Source: a virus
DNA length: 26,424 bases
Virus record (IMG/VR): IMGVR_UViG_3300031753_000036
Location: 1 to 26,424 of that record
Strand: one strand, 5' to 3'
Below the pieces are notes generated by a model. It was not told where the DNA came from. It saw nothing but the letters and a program-made list of their open reading frames with translations, and did not search any database. Both the position numbers and the translations under genes were made by a program. Shown here piece after piece: positions 1 to 7,792 of this stretch (position 1 is its first letter; every line of letters begins with the position of its first letter).

Positions 1-321
1 TTTTGCGTTTTCGTATCACCAGCCATGGGCTTTCGCGCTCTGGTAAAAATCCTGTTTACCTATTATCCGATCCTGCATTCGGCCGGACATTATTACTGCG
101 TTGAAAGCATCATCGAACGGTGGGCCCCGCCGAGTGAGAACAATACTCCGGCCTATATCACTCACGTCAGCCAGCTTACCGGTTATCAGCCGACCCAAGC
201 CTTGATGCCTATCGGCAGCTTCCTACGCCCGCTCGCCAAGGCGATCTCTACGCATGAAGTTGGGCAATGGGCATTTCAAGACGCGGACTTAGACGTGGGG
301 CTTAATCTCGCGGGTCTTTAG
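1..321 (+). CDS. Structural protein P5-like virion protein, 5'-truncated by window edge
   Basis: The frame is open from base 1 and ends in TAG at 319-321, so the gene starts left of the window. Residues before the first ATG (25) continue the family pattern of an F-x-F-x-SP-x-x-GFRAL stretch, followed by IIERWAPPSENNT, a hallmark of the phage 'structural protein P5' family, and by YITHVSQLTGY. In PRD1-like and many tailed phages this domain is a virion protein often linked to peptidoglycan-active or spike proteins; that role is family knowledge, not shown here. The 3' end overlaps the convergent DUF5664 gene by 3 bp, so two transcription units meet tail to tail with no visible terminator between them. 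Its plus orientation suggests the end of the late operon lies just left of the window. Confidence 0.6.
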   Translation, partial: FCVFVSPAMGFRALVKILFTYYPILHSAGHYYCVESIIERWAPPSENNTPAYITHVSQLTGYQPTQALMPIGSFLRPLAKAISTHEVGQWAFQDADLDVGLNLAGL

Positions 322-626
322 AAACCAAGCGGTTCGTTCCGTTTTTCGATTTCCAATTGCAATTCAGCCAACGCTCGCCATGCTACCGCTCTTAGGGCTT
401 CAAGTTTGTCCGATCCGGCCGCGATATCCGACATATGCCGGATAATACAGTCCATGTGATCCGATGATTTCTCTCTCGCCCAATGCACCGGTTCTCCCGG
501 ATTGTGTTTTTCATTGCTGACAAATGAATGATTAGCGACCGCCGCCAAACCATCGGGAAAATAAGCGAGCAATCCGGAAAACATAGGAATTTCTTTACGA
601 GCTCTGCTGTCTGTTGGTAGGCTCAT
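318..626 (-). CDS. DUF5664 protein (dATP/dGTP diphosphohydrolase N-terminal-like)
   Basis: This is a 102-residue protein. The run RKEIPMFSGLLAYFPDGLAAVA, then NEKHNPGEPVHW, then KSSDHMDCIIRHM and AWRALAELQ, matches the DUF5664/dGTP_diPhyd_N family, the domain assigned to the MazZ-type dATP/dGTP pyrophosphohydrolase of phage phiVC8. In phages using 2-aminoadenine it removes dATP and supplies dGMP for PurZ. The family is also common in phages without PurZ, so the substrate here is inferred. GGAGGA lies 5 bases before the ATG at 626. The gene overlaps the upstream 53-codon gene by 32 bp and is last in the long minus-strand replication operon. No PurZ-like adenylosuccinate synthetase is in the window. 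Confidence 0.75.
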   Translation of the reverse strand: MSLPTDSRARKEIPMFSGLLAYFPDGLAAVANHSFVSNEKHNPGEPVHWAREKSSDHMDCIIRHMSDIAAGSDKLEALRAVAWRALAELQLEIEKRNEPLGF

Positions 627-756
627 TGTAGTCCTCCAATTTTACCCTGATGGTTCCTTTACGGTCTTTGACCCGCAATTGTTCACGCCAGTCCAATTTA
701 TTCTGCTTGGCAAATAGCCGCCGTTCTCCGCGAGGGCGTCTGTTGATATTAGTCAT
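595..756 (-). CDS. Small basic hypothetical protein (53 aa)
   Basis: The gene starts at an ATG inside an ATGA overlap with the stop of the cupin-like gene (753-755), the typical form of translational coupling. The same frame is open further upstream, but that part lies under the cupin gene and is not needed. The product begins MTNINRRPRGERRLF, is rich in Arg, Lys and Asn, and has no recognisable domain or membrane segment. Its tail overlaps the next gene by 32 bp, and the strong GGAGGA ribosome site of that gene lies inside it. Being coding rests on coupling and position only. Confidence 0.5.
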   Translation of the reverse strand: MTNINRRPRGERRLFAKQNKLDWREQLRVKDRKGTIRVKLEDYNEPTNRQQSS

Positions 757-1259
757 TTTATGTGCTCCGAAAAGTTTCCGGTTGTTTTGGTCACAATATC
801 CCAACGTCGCCAATCTGTTGAAGAATACCAGAACCCCCAGTCTCGGATTTTCGGTCCTGTTGAGAAGAGGGTCATCGAATAATCTATAGCCTTGGGAAGA
901 ATGAGCCGGTGCGCCCAATGCGCCCGGCGATAAATCGTATCCCCCTTTCGCCGCTCAATAGTCTTAGTGCTATGCGGGTTATAACCGCCCTCGCAATAAT
1001 TCAATCGTTCGATATAACCGCCCGAAAGAATGATGCTGAAATTGTCCCATGGATGGTCATGCAGCGGGCGCTCGGGATCGGATGCGACCTGAATATGAAA
1101 ATAGGTATTGACCTTTTTCATCCGCGGGATCGCAAACCAACGATAGAGATACGGCTCTCCGTCCGGCGCGATCACCAAATCTGGCTCACGATCAAAGCTA
1201 CCTATGATCTGCTTTGCGGTTTCGCAATCTTCCGTCGTAATTCGTCCCCAGTCGATCAT
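753..1259 (-). CDS. Cupin-like phage protein
   Basis: This is a 168-residue protein with a cupin-type pattern: RPLHDHPWDNFSIILSGGY (His67, His69) for the first motif, and RRAHWAHRLIL (His114, His117) for the second, a likely metal site in a small beta-barrel. Proteins of this kind are frequent in phage replication or nucleotide operons, but the substrate is unknown. The start codon directly follows the phosphoesterase stop (TGAATG), and GGGAGG just upstream is a good ribosome site. It ends by overlapping the 53-codon gene. The cupin fold is fairly sure; the reaction is not. Confidence 0.65.
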   Translation of the reverse strand: MIDWGRITTEDCETAKQIIGSFDREPDLVIAPDGEPYLYRWFAIPRMKKVNTYFHIQVASDPERPLHDHPWDNFSIILSGGYIERLNYCEGGYNPHSTKTIERRKGDTIYRRAHWAHRLILPKAIDYSMTLFSTGPKIRDWGFWYSSTDWRRWDIVTKTTGNFSEHIK

Positions 1260-3272
1260 TCATTCCTCCCAAGTAAGTAATTTCGGTTTTGCCTGTTGCG
1301 TCCGCGGCGGCTCAAGATAGACTTGCCAATGCGCTGTAATTCCATGCTCCGGATGCGTGAACCACAGAGCCTGCGATGGCCGGCTATACGGAGCACGCAA
1401 TGCGAGATGGGCGAACTCGTCAAGTCCCTTAAGCGAGTTATTCACGATAAGGCCCGGCAAAGTTATGTATTGATGCCAATGGCCCATAAGCACGGTATCG
1501 AAGTCTTGCCCGATCTGACTTTCGGAATTACGGATTTTGATGGAACCTCGCATGATTGGCCCAAGAGCGCCAATAATTCCGTCTCCGCCACGAACACCTA
1601 AATTATCGCCGTGTGTAAGAAGATATCGATGGTTGTAGACACTATACCGAATATCGGCCCCATCAGCAATTTTGAATGCGATCTGTTTATTGTTACGAAA
1701 ATGCCTCGCGAGATTACAATAGATGTTCCACTCGTAGGACGTATTGTGGCTTGCAACACCTGCCGATAAATATGTCCCCGAGGAAGACGAGAGTTCAGTG
1801 ATTTCTCTGACACCCCCCTCCTGAACCCTAGTGATGGCCAACTGTTTTGTCTTATAGAGATACGCGGTCCCAACTGCAAACTCCGCCCATTTTTTCAATA
1901 GGCGCGGCGGTCGAACCGTGCCCAAGAACCGGGCGATCTCTGAGTGACCCCCACTTATGTAAATAGCGTGCCGGGTCTTTCTGTGCTCTGCTTGGTTGCC
2001 AGCCTGAATGCTAGTGTGCCATTCGAACCCTAACTCAGACAAGAGCCGCTGGACTGTTTCCAGCATTGCATTTTCGGTCTGGTTGAAAGACAACTGAGCA
2101 GTTCCATGCCGCCTTGACAAACACCCCTCGCCGTCAAAAGCCGCCGCTAAAAAGCCAGCCTCATAGGACCGATCTTCTTTCCAGACCGGAAGATATTGAT
2201 CAATCTTCCAGACAGCTTTATTTTTCCGATCCCCCGCCCAATGATCCAACATTTCCTGCGCGCTAATCCACTGGACTGCACTATTCCCCTTCTTACCGTG
2301 AGCAAGAAACTTGTGCTCTGGGGTGGCATATAAAGTACGACCATCCTCCAAAGTTATCGCAATAGTGCGGGCCTGCTTTGAAGCTGCCTGCGTGACATAG
2401 GCCGTCATGTAACGCCGCCCTTGTTGCCCGGCAGGTTCTTCTTCAAATGCCAACAGGGGGTCATTTGCTCGAAGTGTCTTGGCTTCAACCCACCGAAGAT
2501 CACGGGTTAAAATCGGTGTGTCCGCGGCAAGGCACCAAACGCGCCCTTTCATTCTCGGCTTCCGCGTAGAGCGCCCGTGGTTTCCAGTTACAGCAGGTAC
2601 AAAGACCCGGCCGAACTTCGTCGCAAAAAGTTCTATATTCGCTGCAATAAGATCGGTCAATTCGTTCACACATTGCTGTGGGGTCCTATCATTTGTGACC
2701 ATCAGTTCTTCATGGATATCGCCGGACATTAGGTCGCCCCCAAGAGCAAACACAATGCCAGGATAGACCGTCTTGACGCGGCCCATATGATTATAAGCCA
2801 AGTCTACCGTCGTTTCTGCACCGCGACGGATACGCTTAGCGGCAATCTCGCTATTGAACTCGTTGACGCCGCCGACTTCAGCACCCCGGACAACTTCGCC
2901 GTAGTGCCAATCGGAACCGAAATAAGTTGGCATTCCGCGAGTACCGAGTTTGCCGCCCCGTGTCAGCCATTTCGGCGGTTCCGGATCATAGGCCGCGATT
3001 TTGAAAATCTCACGTCTTATCGCCTCGGCGCTTTCTTGCTCTTGCTGCGCGCTTCGGAGAGCCGCTTCCAAGGTTTTGACTTTTGCCTTTGTCTTGTCTA
3101 ATTCGGTCAAGACAGGTGTTGAAGCTGTCAGGCCGCGTTTTCTTGCTTCTTGAAGACTGGCGCGAAATGCGCTTAGCTGGCATCCGAACTTCGCTGCGGC
3201 TTTCTCGTTGCCCAGTTCCGCCCGCGTTTTCAATCTCATTACCAGGTCCGCGTCTGTCAACCGGTTGGCCAT
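1260..3272 (-). CDS. Intein-containing calcineurin-like metallophosphoesterase
   Basis: The precursor is 670 residues. Residues 1-100 are helical, begin MANRLTDADLVMRLK, and resemble a DNA-binding or coiled-coil lead. The metallophosphoesterase motifs follow in order: SDWH (Asp121, His123), GGD (Asp180), GNH (Asn231, His232), THGD (His554) and GHWH (His598, His600). Between GNH and THGD sits a 264-residue intein (Cys247-Asn510). Splicing would leave a protein of 406 residues with Thr511 as the +1 nucleophile. The family acts on DNA or nucleotide phosphodiesters and is found in many phages as an exonuclease-like gene. The start is the ATG at 3272, with GGAG 7 bases upstream; an in-frame TTG at 3284 lies upstream of that ribosome site. 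The preceding nuclease frame runs 263 bp into this gene. Confidence 0.85.
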   Translation of the reverse strand: MANRLTDADLVMRLKTRAELGNEKAAAKFGCQLSAFRASLQEARKRGLTASTPVLTELDKTKAKVKTLEAALRSAQQEQESAEAIRREIFKIAAYDPEPPKWLTRGGKLGTRGMPTYFGSDWHYGEVVRGAEVGGVNEFNSEIAAKRIRRGAETTVDLAYNHMGRVKTVYPGIVFALGGDLMSGDIHEELMVTNDRTPQQCVNELTDLIAANIELFATKFGRVFVPAVTGNHGRSTRKPRMKGRVWCLAADTPILTRDLRWVEAKTLRANDPLLAFEEEPAGQQGRRYMTAYVTQAASKQARTIAITLEDGRTLYATPEHKFLAHGKKGNSAVQWISAQEMLDHWAGDRKNKAVWKIDQYLPVWKEDRSYEAGFLAAAFDGEGCLSRRHGTAQLSFNQTENAMLETVQRLLSELGFEWHTSIQAGNQAEHRKTRHAIYISGGHSEIARFLGTVRPPRLLKKWAEFAVGTAYLYKTKQLAITRVQEGGVREITELSSSSGTYLSAGVASHNTSYEWNIYCNLARHFRNNKQIAFKIADGADIRYSVYNHRYLLTHGDNLGVRGGDGIIGALGPIMRGSIKIRNSESQIGQDFDTVLMGHWHQYITLPGLIVNNSLKGLDEFAHLALRAPYSRPSQALWFTHPEHGITAHWQVYLEPPRTQQAKPKLLTWEE
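1743..2534 (-). other. Intein with LAGLIDADG-type homing endonuclease domain
   Basis: In-frame insertion of 264 codons. The N-terminal splice block is CLAADTPILT, starting with the catalytic Cys. Block B is LYATPEHKFLAHG, with the usual T-x-x-H. An endonuclease-like helix, YEAGFLAAAFDGEGCL, resembles a LAGLIDADG block C, with a weaker second element near EIARFLGTVRP. The C-terminal blocks are REITELSSSSGTYLSAG and VASHN, followed by extein Thr. All residues needed for splicing appear present: Cys1, block B His, penultimate His, terminal Asn and +1 Thr. The insertion point is just after the GNH metal-binding motif, typical of inteins that target conserved active-site DNA. Whether the endonuclease is active cannot be told; only one clean LAGLIDADG motif is visible. 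Confidence 0.88.
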
Positions 3273-3585
3273 ATTTTTCTCCAATGCAATACAGAAGGAA
3301 ATCTTCCAAGGAAAGAACTACAATCCACTCTTTGCCGTTTCGTTTGTGGCAGACAATTGGGATTTTATTTCCTGCATCTCTAACGCTTTGTGCCAGCCAA
3401 ACATAAGGGTTGCCAGCTTCAATACGCTTGGCTTCGATATGAAATCCGTGGAGATTAGAAACGATATCTTCCCCTTCAATCCCATTGAATTGCTGCCCAC
3501 GTCTAGCGTCGTATCCGAAGGACCGGAAAATTTCTGCGAGTTCTCGTTCGCCACGAGCACCTTTCTGTCTCGAATTTATCGGCAT
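3010..3585 (-). CDS. Holliday-junction-resolvase-like PD-(D/E)XK nuclease
   Basis: The first ~110 residues show the Hjc/VRR-like nuclease pattern: RQKGARGERELAEIF with the first Glu, an acidic GEDIV, then FHIEAKRIE as the E-x-K core, and a closing strand KEWIVVLSLEDFL. Such phage enzymes cut branched DNA during replication or packaging. The ATG at 3585 begins MPINSRQKG; upstream in-frame TTG codons are less likely, and no strong ribosome site is visible. Family members usually end soon after the last strand, but this frame continues about 85 codons, 263 bp of which overlap the phosphoesterase start in another frame. The extra tail is Arg/Lys/Ser-rich and looks like a shadow of the other gene rather than a domain. 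Confidence 0.75.
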   Translation of the reverse strand: MPINSRQKGARGERELAEIFRSFGYDARRGQQFNGIEGEDIVSNLHGFHIEAKRIEAGNPYVWLAQSVRDAGNKIPIVCHKRNGKEWIVVLSLEDFLLYCIGEKYGQPVDRRGPGNEIENAGGTGQRESRSEVRMPAKRISRQSSRSKKTRPDSFNTCLDRIRQDKGKSQNLGSGSPKRAARARKRRGDKT

Positions 3586-3640
3586 AGTGCCGCAATTGCA
3601 AAGCAAATGCAACCCGCCAATTCAAAAGCCGTGCTCCAAG

Positions 3641-5704
3641 TCATTTCCGATACCGTGAACCAATCCATGTTTCCGCGTCTACTGGGATTTGCGATCCAAT
3701 CGCCCATGCTGGGCGGTCGCACATGATCTGCCGAAGCACACTAGAATCGGCCCGTGCCGCTAGCACGTCATTCACAATTTCGTCGTGGACTGAAAGAACT
3801 GGCATTCGCCCTTCCGCATCGCATCGAAGCATCGCAGATACAAGAAGATCACGGGCAGTAGCCTGAACAACATTCTCTGTCAAGAGACCACCATAGGCTG
3901 AAATGCGTTTCCATTGCCCCGTCTTCCACGCGCTATATTCGAAGCCCGGCCGGATATCGGTCTTGTCCCAAGGCATCGGCTTCCGAACCGGCTTAGGATC
4001 GTAATACCAAAGCTTTCTACCACTCGGGAGCCTCACTGTCAGCCAGCGATCTTCCAGGGCATATGTGACCCCATAAGCCATATGCGCCTTTTTCGTCCAA
4101 ACTGTATCGACGGCCGCGCGTTCCAGCGCCCACCAAAGCTTCGGAACTTCCGGCGCAAAGTGCTCCCGGTATTCCTTGATAGCGGCTTGGCATGTCTCGT
4201 CGCTTTCGTTTTGGGCGTATTTGAATTTAAATTTGCGCCAACCCATCTGGAACCCTGCGCCAAGCACAACAGCTTTGCCAATCGTATATTCGGTAATTTC
4301 GGTTTTCAAAACCGGCCGATGAAAAATCTGCGCCGCCATATCGGTATAGACAGCAGACCCATTTTTAATAACGTTCGCCGCGGTTTCAACAGCGCCAGCG
4401 AGAGCAAGCACGATCACACATTCGATCTTTGAATAGTCGCCCACTTCGAAGAGATTGCCGTCGCTTGGGATCAGGGCATGACGTAACCCATTCGCTACGG
4501 CTTCAATTGGCTCTCCGAAGAGACAGCGGACCCATTCGGCATCGCCAGACATGATAGATTCAACAAGTTGTTCGGGATCATGGTTGCCATAAATTTCCTT
4601 ACCGTCTTTGAAGCCTGTGACTTGTTTTAGTGTAGGTCTGGGAAAATTTTGAGGTTGAAAGAGACGGCCCGCCCATCGTCCAGGCCCCGCGCCGTGATAT
4701 TGCAGTAGCCCTCTTGCACGGCCGTCTGAACAGAGGCAAGAACGCATTGCCGCAAGTTTTTTGATGGACGCTGAACTAAGGATTTGCCGTATAAATAAGG
4801 GACGGCGAAAATCGAAAGGGAGTTCGATTTGTAGTTCCTCTTCTTGCCAGTCTTCTTCGTCTCCTGCAAGGCTATCATCTTCGGCATCTTTCTCTCCTAA
4901 GATTTTCACAATAGCTTCCTTGCCCAACGACGTATCAAGATTTCCTTCTGCGTCTTTTGGAAATGGACAGCCCTTCGCAATCAACCATTCCTTGAACTTT
5001 TCAAGCTGGTTCGGCCGGCAACCGACAAGCTGTTCGAACTCGGCTGCAAGTGGCTTCGTCGCCTGATCCACGATCGACTGACACTTCTCGATGTACGCGA
5101 TATCCAACCGGATACCACGTTCGTTCATTCGCTGGTCGAGCAACCAGACTTGTCTTTCACCGGAACCGAGGCCGCGGACAGTCCTATGGACTTCGAGTTC
5201 GGCGGCAAGGTCACTGCGATTATACTCAAATACGCGAGCATACGCTTCCGGTGTGCGATTGAGCTTTCCGGTTCGATTTGGTTTTGAGAGACTAACCGTA
5301 AAACGGGAGCCATTTTTATCCTTTTGTGTTTTGAGATTGAGAGCAGTCGCCGCGCGTTCAAGTTTGAGCGGAAGACCTTTCATCGCACAGACAGCAAGGA
5401 TATCGTGCCAACGCTCATTCGGAATATCCGGCCATCCCAAAGGGATCATTAGATTGCGCCAGATCGCTTTCTCGAAAGCAACATTGTGCGCAATAAAGAT
5501 GCAATCGGGATCGTTAACAAAAGTAGCCAGTTTAGAATTATCAGAATAAGCTAAGTCAGACTGCGCTAAGACAATACTTTCCAAACCGTCTGTCCAACCG
5601 AGACATAGGATTTCTGTCGTCACGTCTTCTGCATAGCGATGCGCGCCTGCTTTTTTCAAATCGCAAGTAGATGCTGTTTCGAAATCTATGAGGCAGAAGC
5701 GCAT
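3641..5704 (-). CDS. Phage family A DNA polymerase with 3'-5' exonuclease
   Basis: This is a 687-residue replicative polymerase. The exonuclease domain has DFET (Asp7, Glu9), AHNVAFE (71-78) and YNRSD (161-165). The polymerase domain has GRWAGRLFQPQN near 342-353, motif A DYSKIE (Asp423, Glu428), motif B TIGKAVVLGAGFQMG (Lys477) and motif C VHDE (639-642). There is no 5' nuclease domain. The ATG at 5704 starts right at the exonuclease fold; a GTG at 5728 would add eight residues. It is the kind of polymerase usually found with DUF2815, DUF2800, an SNF2 helicase and a small nuclease, all present here. The acidic stretch around 272-290 (EDDSLAGDEEDWQEEE) is an insertion before the fingers. A terminator-like hairpin separates it from DUF2815. 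Confidence 0.93.
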   Translation of the reverse strand: MRFCLIDFETASTCDLKKAGAHRYAEDVTTEILCLGWTDGLESIVLAQSDLAYSDNSKLATFVNDPDCIFIAHNVAFEKAIWRNLMIPLGWPDIPNERWHDILAVCAMKGLPLKLERAATALNLKTQKDKNGSRFTVSLSKPNRTGKLNRTPEAYARVFEYNRSDLAAELEVHRTVRGLGSGERQVWLLDQRMNERGIRLDIAYIEKCQSIVDQATKPLAAEFEQLVGCRPNQLEKFKEWLIAKGCPFPKDAEGNLDTSLGKEAIVKILGEKDAEDDSLAGDEEDWQEEELQIELPFDFRRPLFIRQILSSASIKKLAAMRSCLCSDGRARGLLQYHGAGPGRWAGRLFQPQNFPRPTLKQVTGFKDGKEIYGNHDPEQLVESIMSGDAEWVRCLFGEPIEAVANGLRHALIPSDGNLFEVGDYSKIECVIVLALAGAVETAANVIKNGSAVYTDMAAQIFHRPVLKTEITEYTIGKAVVLGAGFQMGWRKFKFKYAQNESDETCQAAIKEYREHFAPEVPKLWWALERAAVDTVWTKKAHMAYGVTYALEDRWLTVRLPSGRKLWYYDPKPVRKPMPWDKTDIRPGFEYSAWKTGQWKRISAYGGLLTENVVQATARDLLVSAMLRCDAEGRMPVLSVHDEIVNDVLAARADSSVLRQIMCDRPAWAIGSQIPVDAETWIGSRYRK

Positions 5705-5815
5705 AAAGTATCCGGCCCGGACTTCCACCGGCTAAGTGTCTCTTGTCGAGCAGCCTCGTTTTTCGCAACGCTATACAATTACGTCTCGCTTCTTTGGCTT
5801 CGGATACTCTATCTG

Positions 5816-5864
5816 ATAAAAATGTGCCCCGCAGCCAAGGGAGGGGGCCTATGAAGCTGCGGGG
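5816..5864 (-). terminator. Terminator-like hairpin after the DUF2815 gene
   Basis: CCCCGCAGC (5827-5835) pairs perfectly with GCTGCGGGG (5856-5864) across a 20-base loop. Read leftwards, the stem is followed within 4 bases by TTTTT (5818-5822). A second 7-bp stem lies just before it. Position and U tract fit an intrinsic terminator or attenuator between DUF2815 and the polymerase gene. The 20-base loop is large for a strong terminator. Confidence 0.5.
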
Positions 5865-5866
5865 CT

Positions 5867-5892
5867 GGCGGGGAAAGGGGAGAAACCCCGCC
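5867..5892 (-). repeat. Second hairpin between DUF2815 and polymerase
   Basis: GGCGGGG (5867-5873) pairs with CCCCGCC (5886-5892) over a 12-base loop, starting 3 bases after the DUF2815 stop codon. Together with the neighbouring stem it makes a double hairpin that could protect the upstream mRNA 3' end or reduce polymerase expression relative to the ssDNA-binding protein. Confidence 0.45.
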
Positions 5893-5895
5893 GGG

Positions 5896-6573
5896 TTAGA
5901 CTGGTATCTCGTCATCCGCGTCTGCCGTGAATTGTTCGGCAGTCGGGTCTTCCTGAGAAACCGTACCGATATAGCTTTTAAACACTTCGGCCGCGGTTTG
6001 GCCCGTTGTAAGACGTGTGCCTTTATTAGTTGTGAACACCATGTTCACATAAGCAGTCACGCCATCCGGATTTGCCCCGACGCCAGTGTAGACCGAGAAA
6101 TTAAATTGAGCCAGCACCAGAACTCCGGAGTAGAACTTTCCGGCCGCCGCTTTCTTCGCATCGCCATCGTAATCGACAACAATTCCGTTTTCGAAGCCCG
6201 AAAGCTTTGGCGGATATTTTTCGCCGGTATGCGCGGTCAAAACCACGCCACCACGATAGAACTCGCGATCTTTGTTTTCGGCCCTACCTTTGTCTGCCGC
6301 CTTGTTACCGTCGAAGAACGGAAATGAAAGCTCTGTCAATGCGCGACCCGGCCACTTCTCGCGCGCGATCTTCGCGCATAAGCTTTTCATCGTCTTCAAA
6401 TCCACGCTATCAGGCTTGAAAACGAAACTCGCGCCGAACTTTGGGTCGCCACTTTCCTTGCCGTTCTTCTTGAACTTCCGCGGCGCAATGAGATTGGGAA
6501 ATGTCATTACAACCGGTTCGGTCAAGTTATACCGAGCAGTTCCCGGCTTTCTCTTGTCGTCAGTTTCACTCAT
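5896..6573 (-). CDS. DUF2815 family protein, putative ssDNA-binding protein
   Basis: This is a 225-residue protein with the DUF2815 layout: an opening strand RYNLTEPVVMTFPNLIAP, GASFVFKPDS, a central lysine-rich DNA-binding-like region, YRGGVVLTAHTGEKYPPK, and YSGVLVLAQFNFSVYTGVGANPDGVTAYVN as an OB-fold-like core (seen here in pieces). It closes with an acidic tail, ADADDEIPV, like the protein-docking tail of SSB proteins. Its usual neighbours, DUF2800 and a PolA-type polymerase, flank it. It likely coats single-stranded DNA at the phage fork; this is inferred from the family. The ATG at 6573 has GGAG 7 bases upstream. Downstream there is a double hairpin before the polymerase gene. Confidence 0.85.
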   Translation of the reverse strand: MSETDDKRKPGTARYNLTEPVVMTFPNLIAPRKFKKNGKESGDPKFGASFVFKPDSVDLKTMKSLCAKIAREKWPGRALTELSFPFFDGNKAADKGRAENKDREFYRGGVVLTAHTGEKYPPKLSGFENGIVVDYDGDAKKAAAGKFYSGVLVLAQFNFSVYTGVGANPDGVTAYVNMVFTTNKGTRLTTGQTAAEVFKSYIGTVSQEDPTAEQFTADADDEIPV

Positions 6574-6631
6574 TGGATTACTCCATGTAATGCCCTTGTC
6601 GGGCGCTCTTTCCGGGCCATCCCGGAAGCCA

Positions 6632-7792
6632 TTAAACTACATCGGGACCGGCTAGTTTGGCAAGGCCCTCTGCAAAAATAGTTGTGGTCGGTTCAGCTTT
6701 CACGGCTTGCCGTTTGTCGTCTTCCGGTGCAACGGTAAGCCCAATGAACGGCATGAAGGCATATTCATTAACGAGCTTCTTCGCTTTTGGCCCAAGAGCC
6801 TCGATTTGAGATGGCGACTTCAATTCTGGCGCGGTATAGATTTCTGCGCCCAATTGGGCATTTAATACCTCTTCTGCCCCATTTTTGAAAACTCGCTTAG
6901 AACGCTTATTAACCAGCTTCACACCACTAATTGACCGTCCCGTCTGTAATCGGCGAAAGATTTCATCTTCAATCGCCTTAATCCGAAATTCAATCGCCTG
7001 GATAAGCTGATAATCGCGCGTCAAGGCCTCGTCAGCCATATCGCCTAAACGTTTGGGGTCGATATTGGCGGAGGCCTTGAATAGGCCATCCAGCAACGGG
7101 CACACGAGCTTGGCAGGGCAAAAACGGCACCAAGGGCCAGCATCGAACGTTTCATCGATCTCCGCGGCTCTCATAGCCGGTACAAGGGTCTTTTCCCCCC
7201 ATTCCGCCAATTCCTCGGCAGACAATTCCCAAGTCCGCACCGGTCCTTCTTCATGATAGGCGCGAGGTTGTACAATCGTCAGACGTACCCTGCGAGCATC
7301 GGGCCGGAATTGCAGGAACCCATAGGCGTAATACATAAGCTGCGGATTCCGGTAAGGTTCAACCACGATCCCCTCACCGTGCTTGTAATCAACGATATCA
7401 ATTATGCCTTCGTTGATCGCAGCAAAATCGACCGTGCCATAGAAATCCTTATGGACTTCTGTATTGCTAATCCGGAACTCGCACCACCAAGTCCCAAATT
7501 CATTTTGCAGCGGCCGGATAAAATTCAAATAGGTTTGCACCGCGTCCGCCATGGCAGGAGTACATTCGGTATCTTTGTAGAATTTCGTCCCGATCATCTC
7601 CCATCCGTCGATGCAGTCATGCACACCCTTAGCCGCGACTTCATGCGCGGCTATGCCTGCGACGAGATAATCGGCTTCGTCGCTCGGTGGCAGATTGAGC
7701 GACTTCAAGAGGACATTAGAGCCCGGACAATGCATCCACCTTTCGGCAGACGACGCACCAAGCGGGCTATGCAATCTGTTATCTGGCATCAT
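6632..7792 (-). CDS. DUF2800 family Cas4/AddB-like nuclease
   Basis: This is a protein of about 386 residues. It opens with LHSPLGASSAERWMHCPGS, the classic DUF2800 start. A PD-(D/E)XK core follows: GTVDF (Asp122), then DIVDYKHG (Asp135, Lys137). A Cys cluster, CRFCPAKLVC (222, 225, 231), plus the early Cys22 gives four cysteines arranged as in Cas4/AddB iron-sulfur nucleases. It probably processes DNA ends during replication or recombination. The start is one of two adjacent ATGs (7792 or 7789), preceded by GGCGGTGG; a longer TTG start overlaps the small membrane-peptide gene and is unlikely. It overlaps that gene by 14 bp and lies upstream of DUF2815. Confidence 0.87.
   Translation of the reverse strand: MMPDNRLHSPLGASSAERWMHCPGSNVLLKSLNLPPSDEADYLVAGIAAHEVAAKGVHDCIDGWEMIGTKFYKDTECTPAMADAVQTYLNFIRPLQNEFGTWWCEFRISNTEVHKDFYGTVDFAAINEGIIDIVDYKHGEGIVVEPYRNPQLMYYAYGFLQFRPDARRVRLTIVQPRAYHEEGPVRTWELSAEELAEWGEKTLVPAMRAAEIDETFDAGPWCRFCPAKLVCPLLDGLFKASANIDPKRLGDMADEALTRDYQLIQAIEFRIKAIEDEIFRRLQTGRSISGVKLVNKRSKRVFKNGAEEVLNAQLGAEIYTAPELKSPSQIEALGPKAKKLVNEYAFMPFIGLTVAPEDDKRQAVKAEPTTTIFAEGLAKLAGPDVV

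Noticed and set aside
318-626. Claim that this is a Z-genome phage
   Set aside because: DUF5664 alone is not enough: no PurZ or DatZ is seen in the window, so it is kept only as an open question.
753-918. The 107-residue frame ending at 595 taken from its first start (918)
   Set aside because: The first half lies under the cupin gene in another frame; the ATG in the ATGA overlap at 756 is the better start.
5556-5915. Minus-strand 119-residue frame over the polymerase start and hairpins
   Set aside because: It is out of frame with the polymerase, runs across the terminator hairpins and shows no domain or ribosome site.
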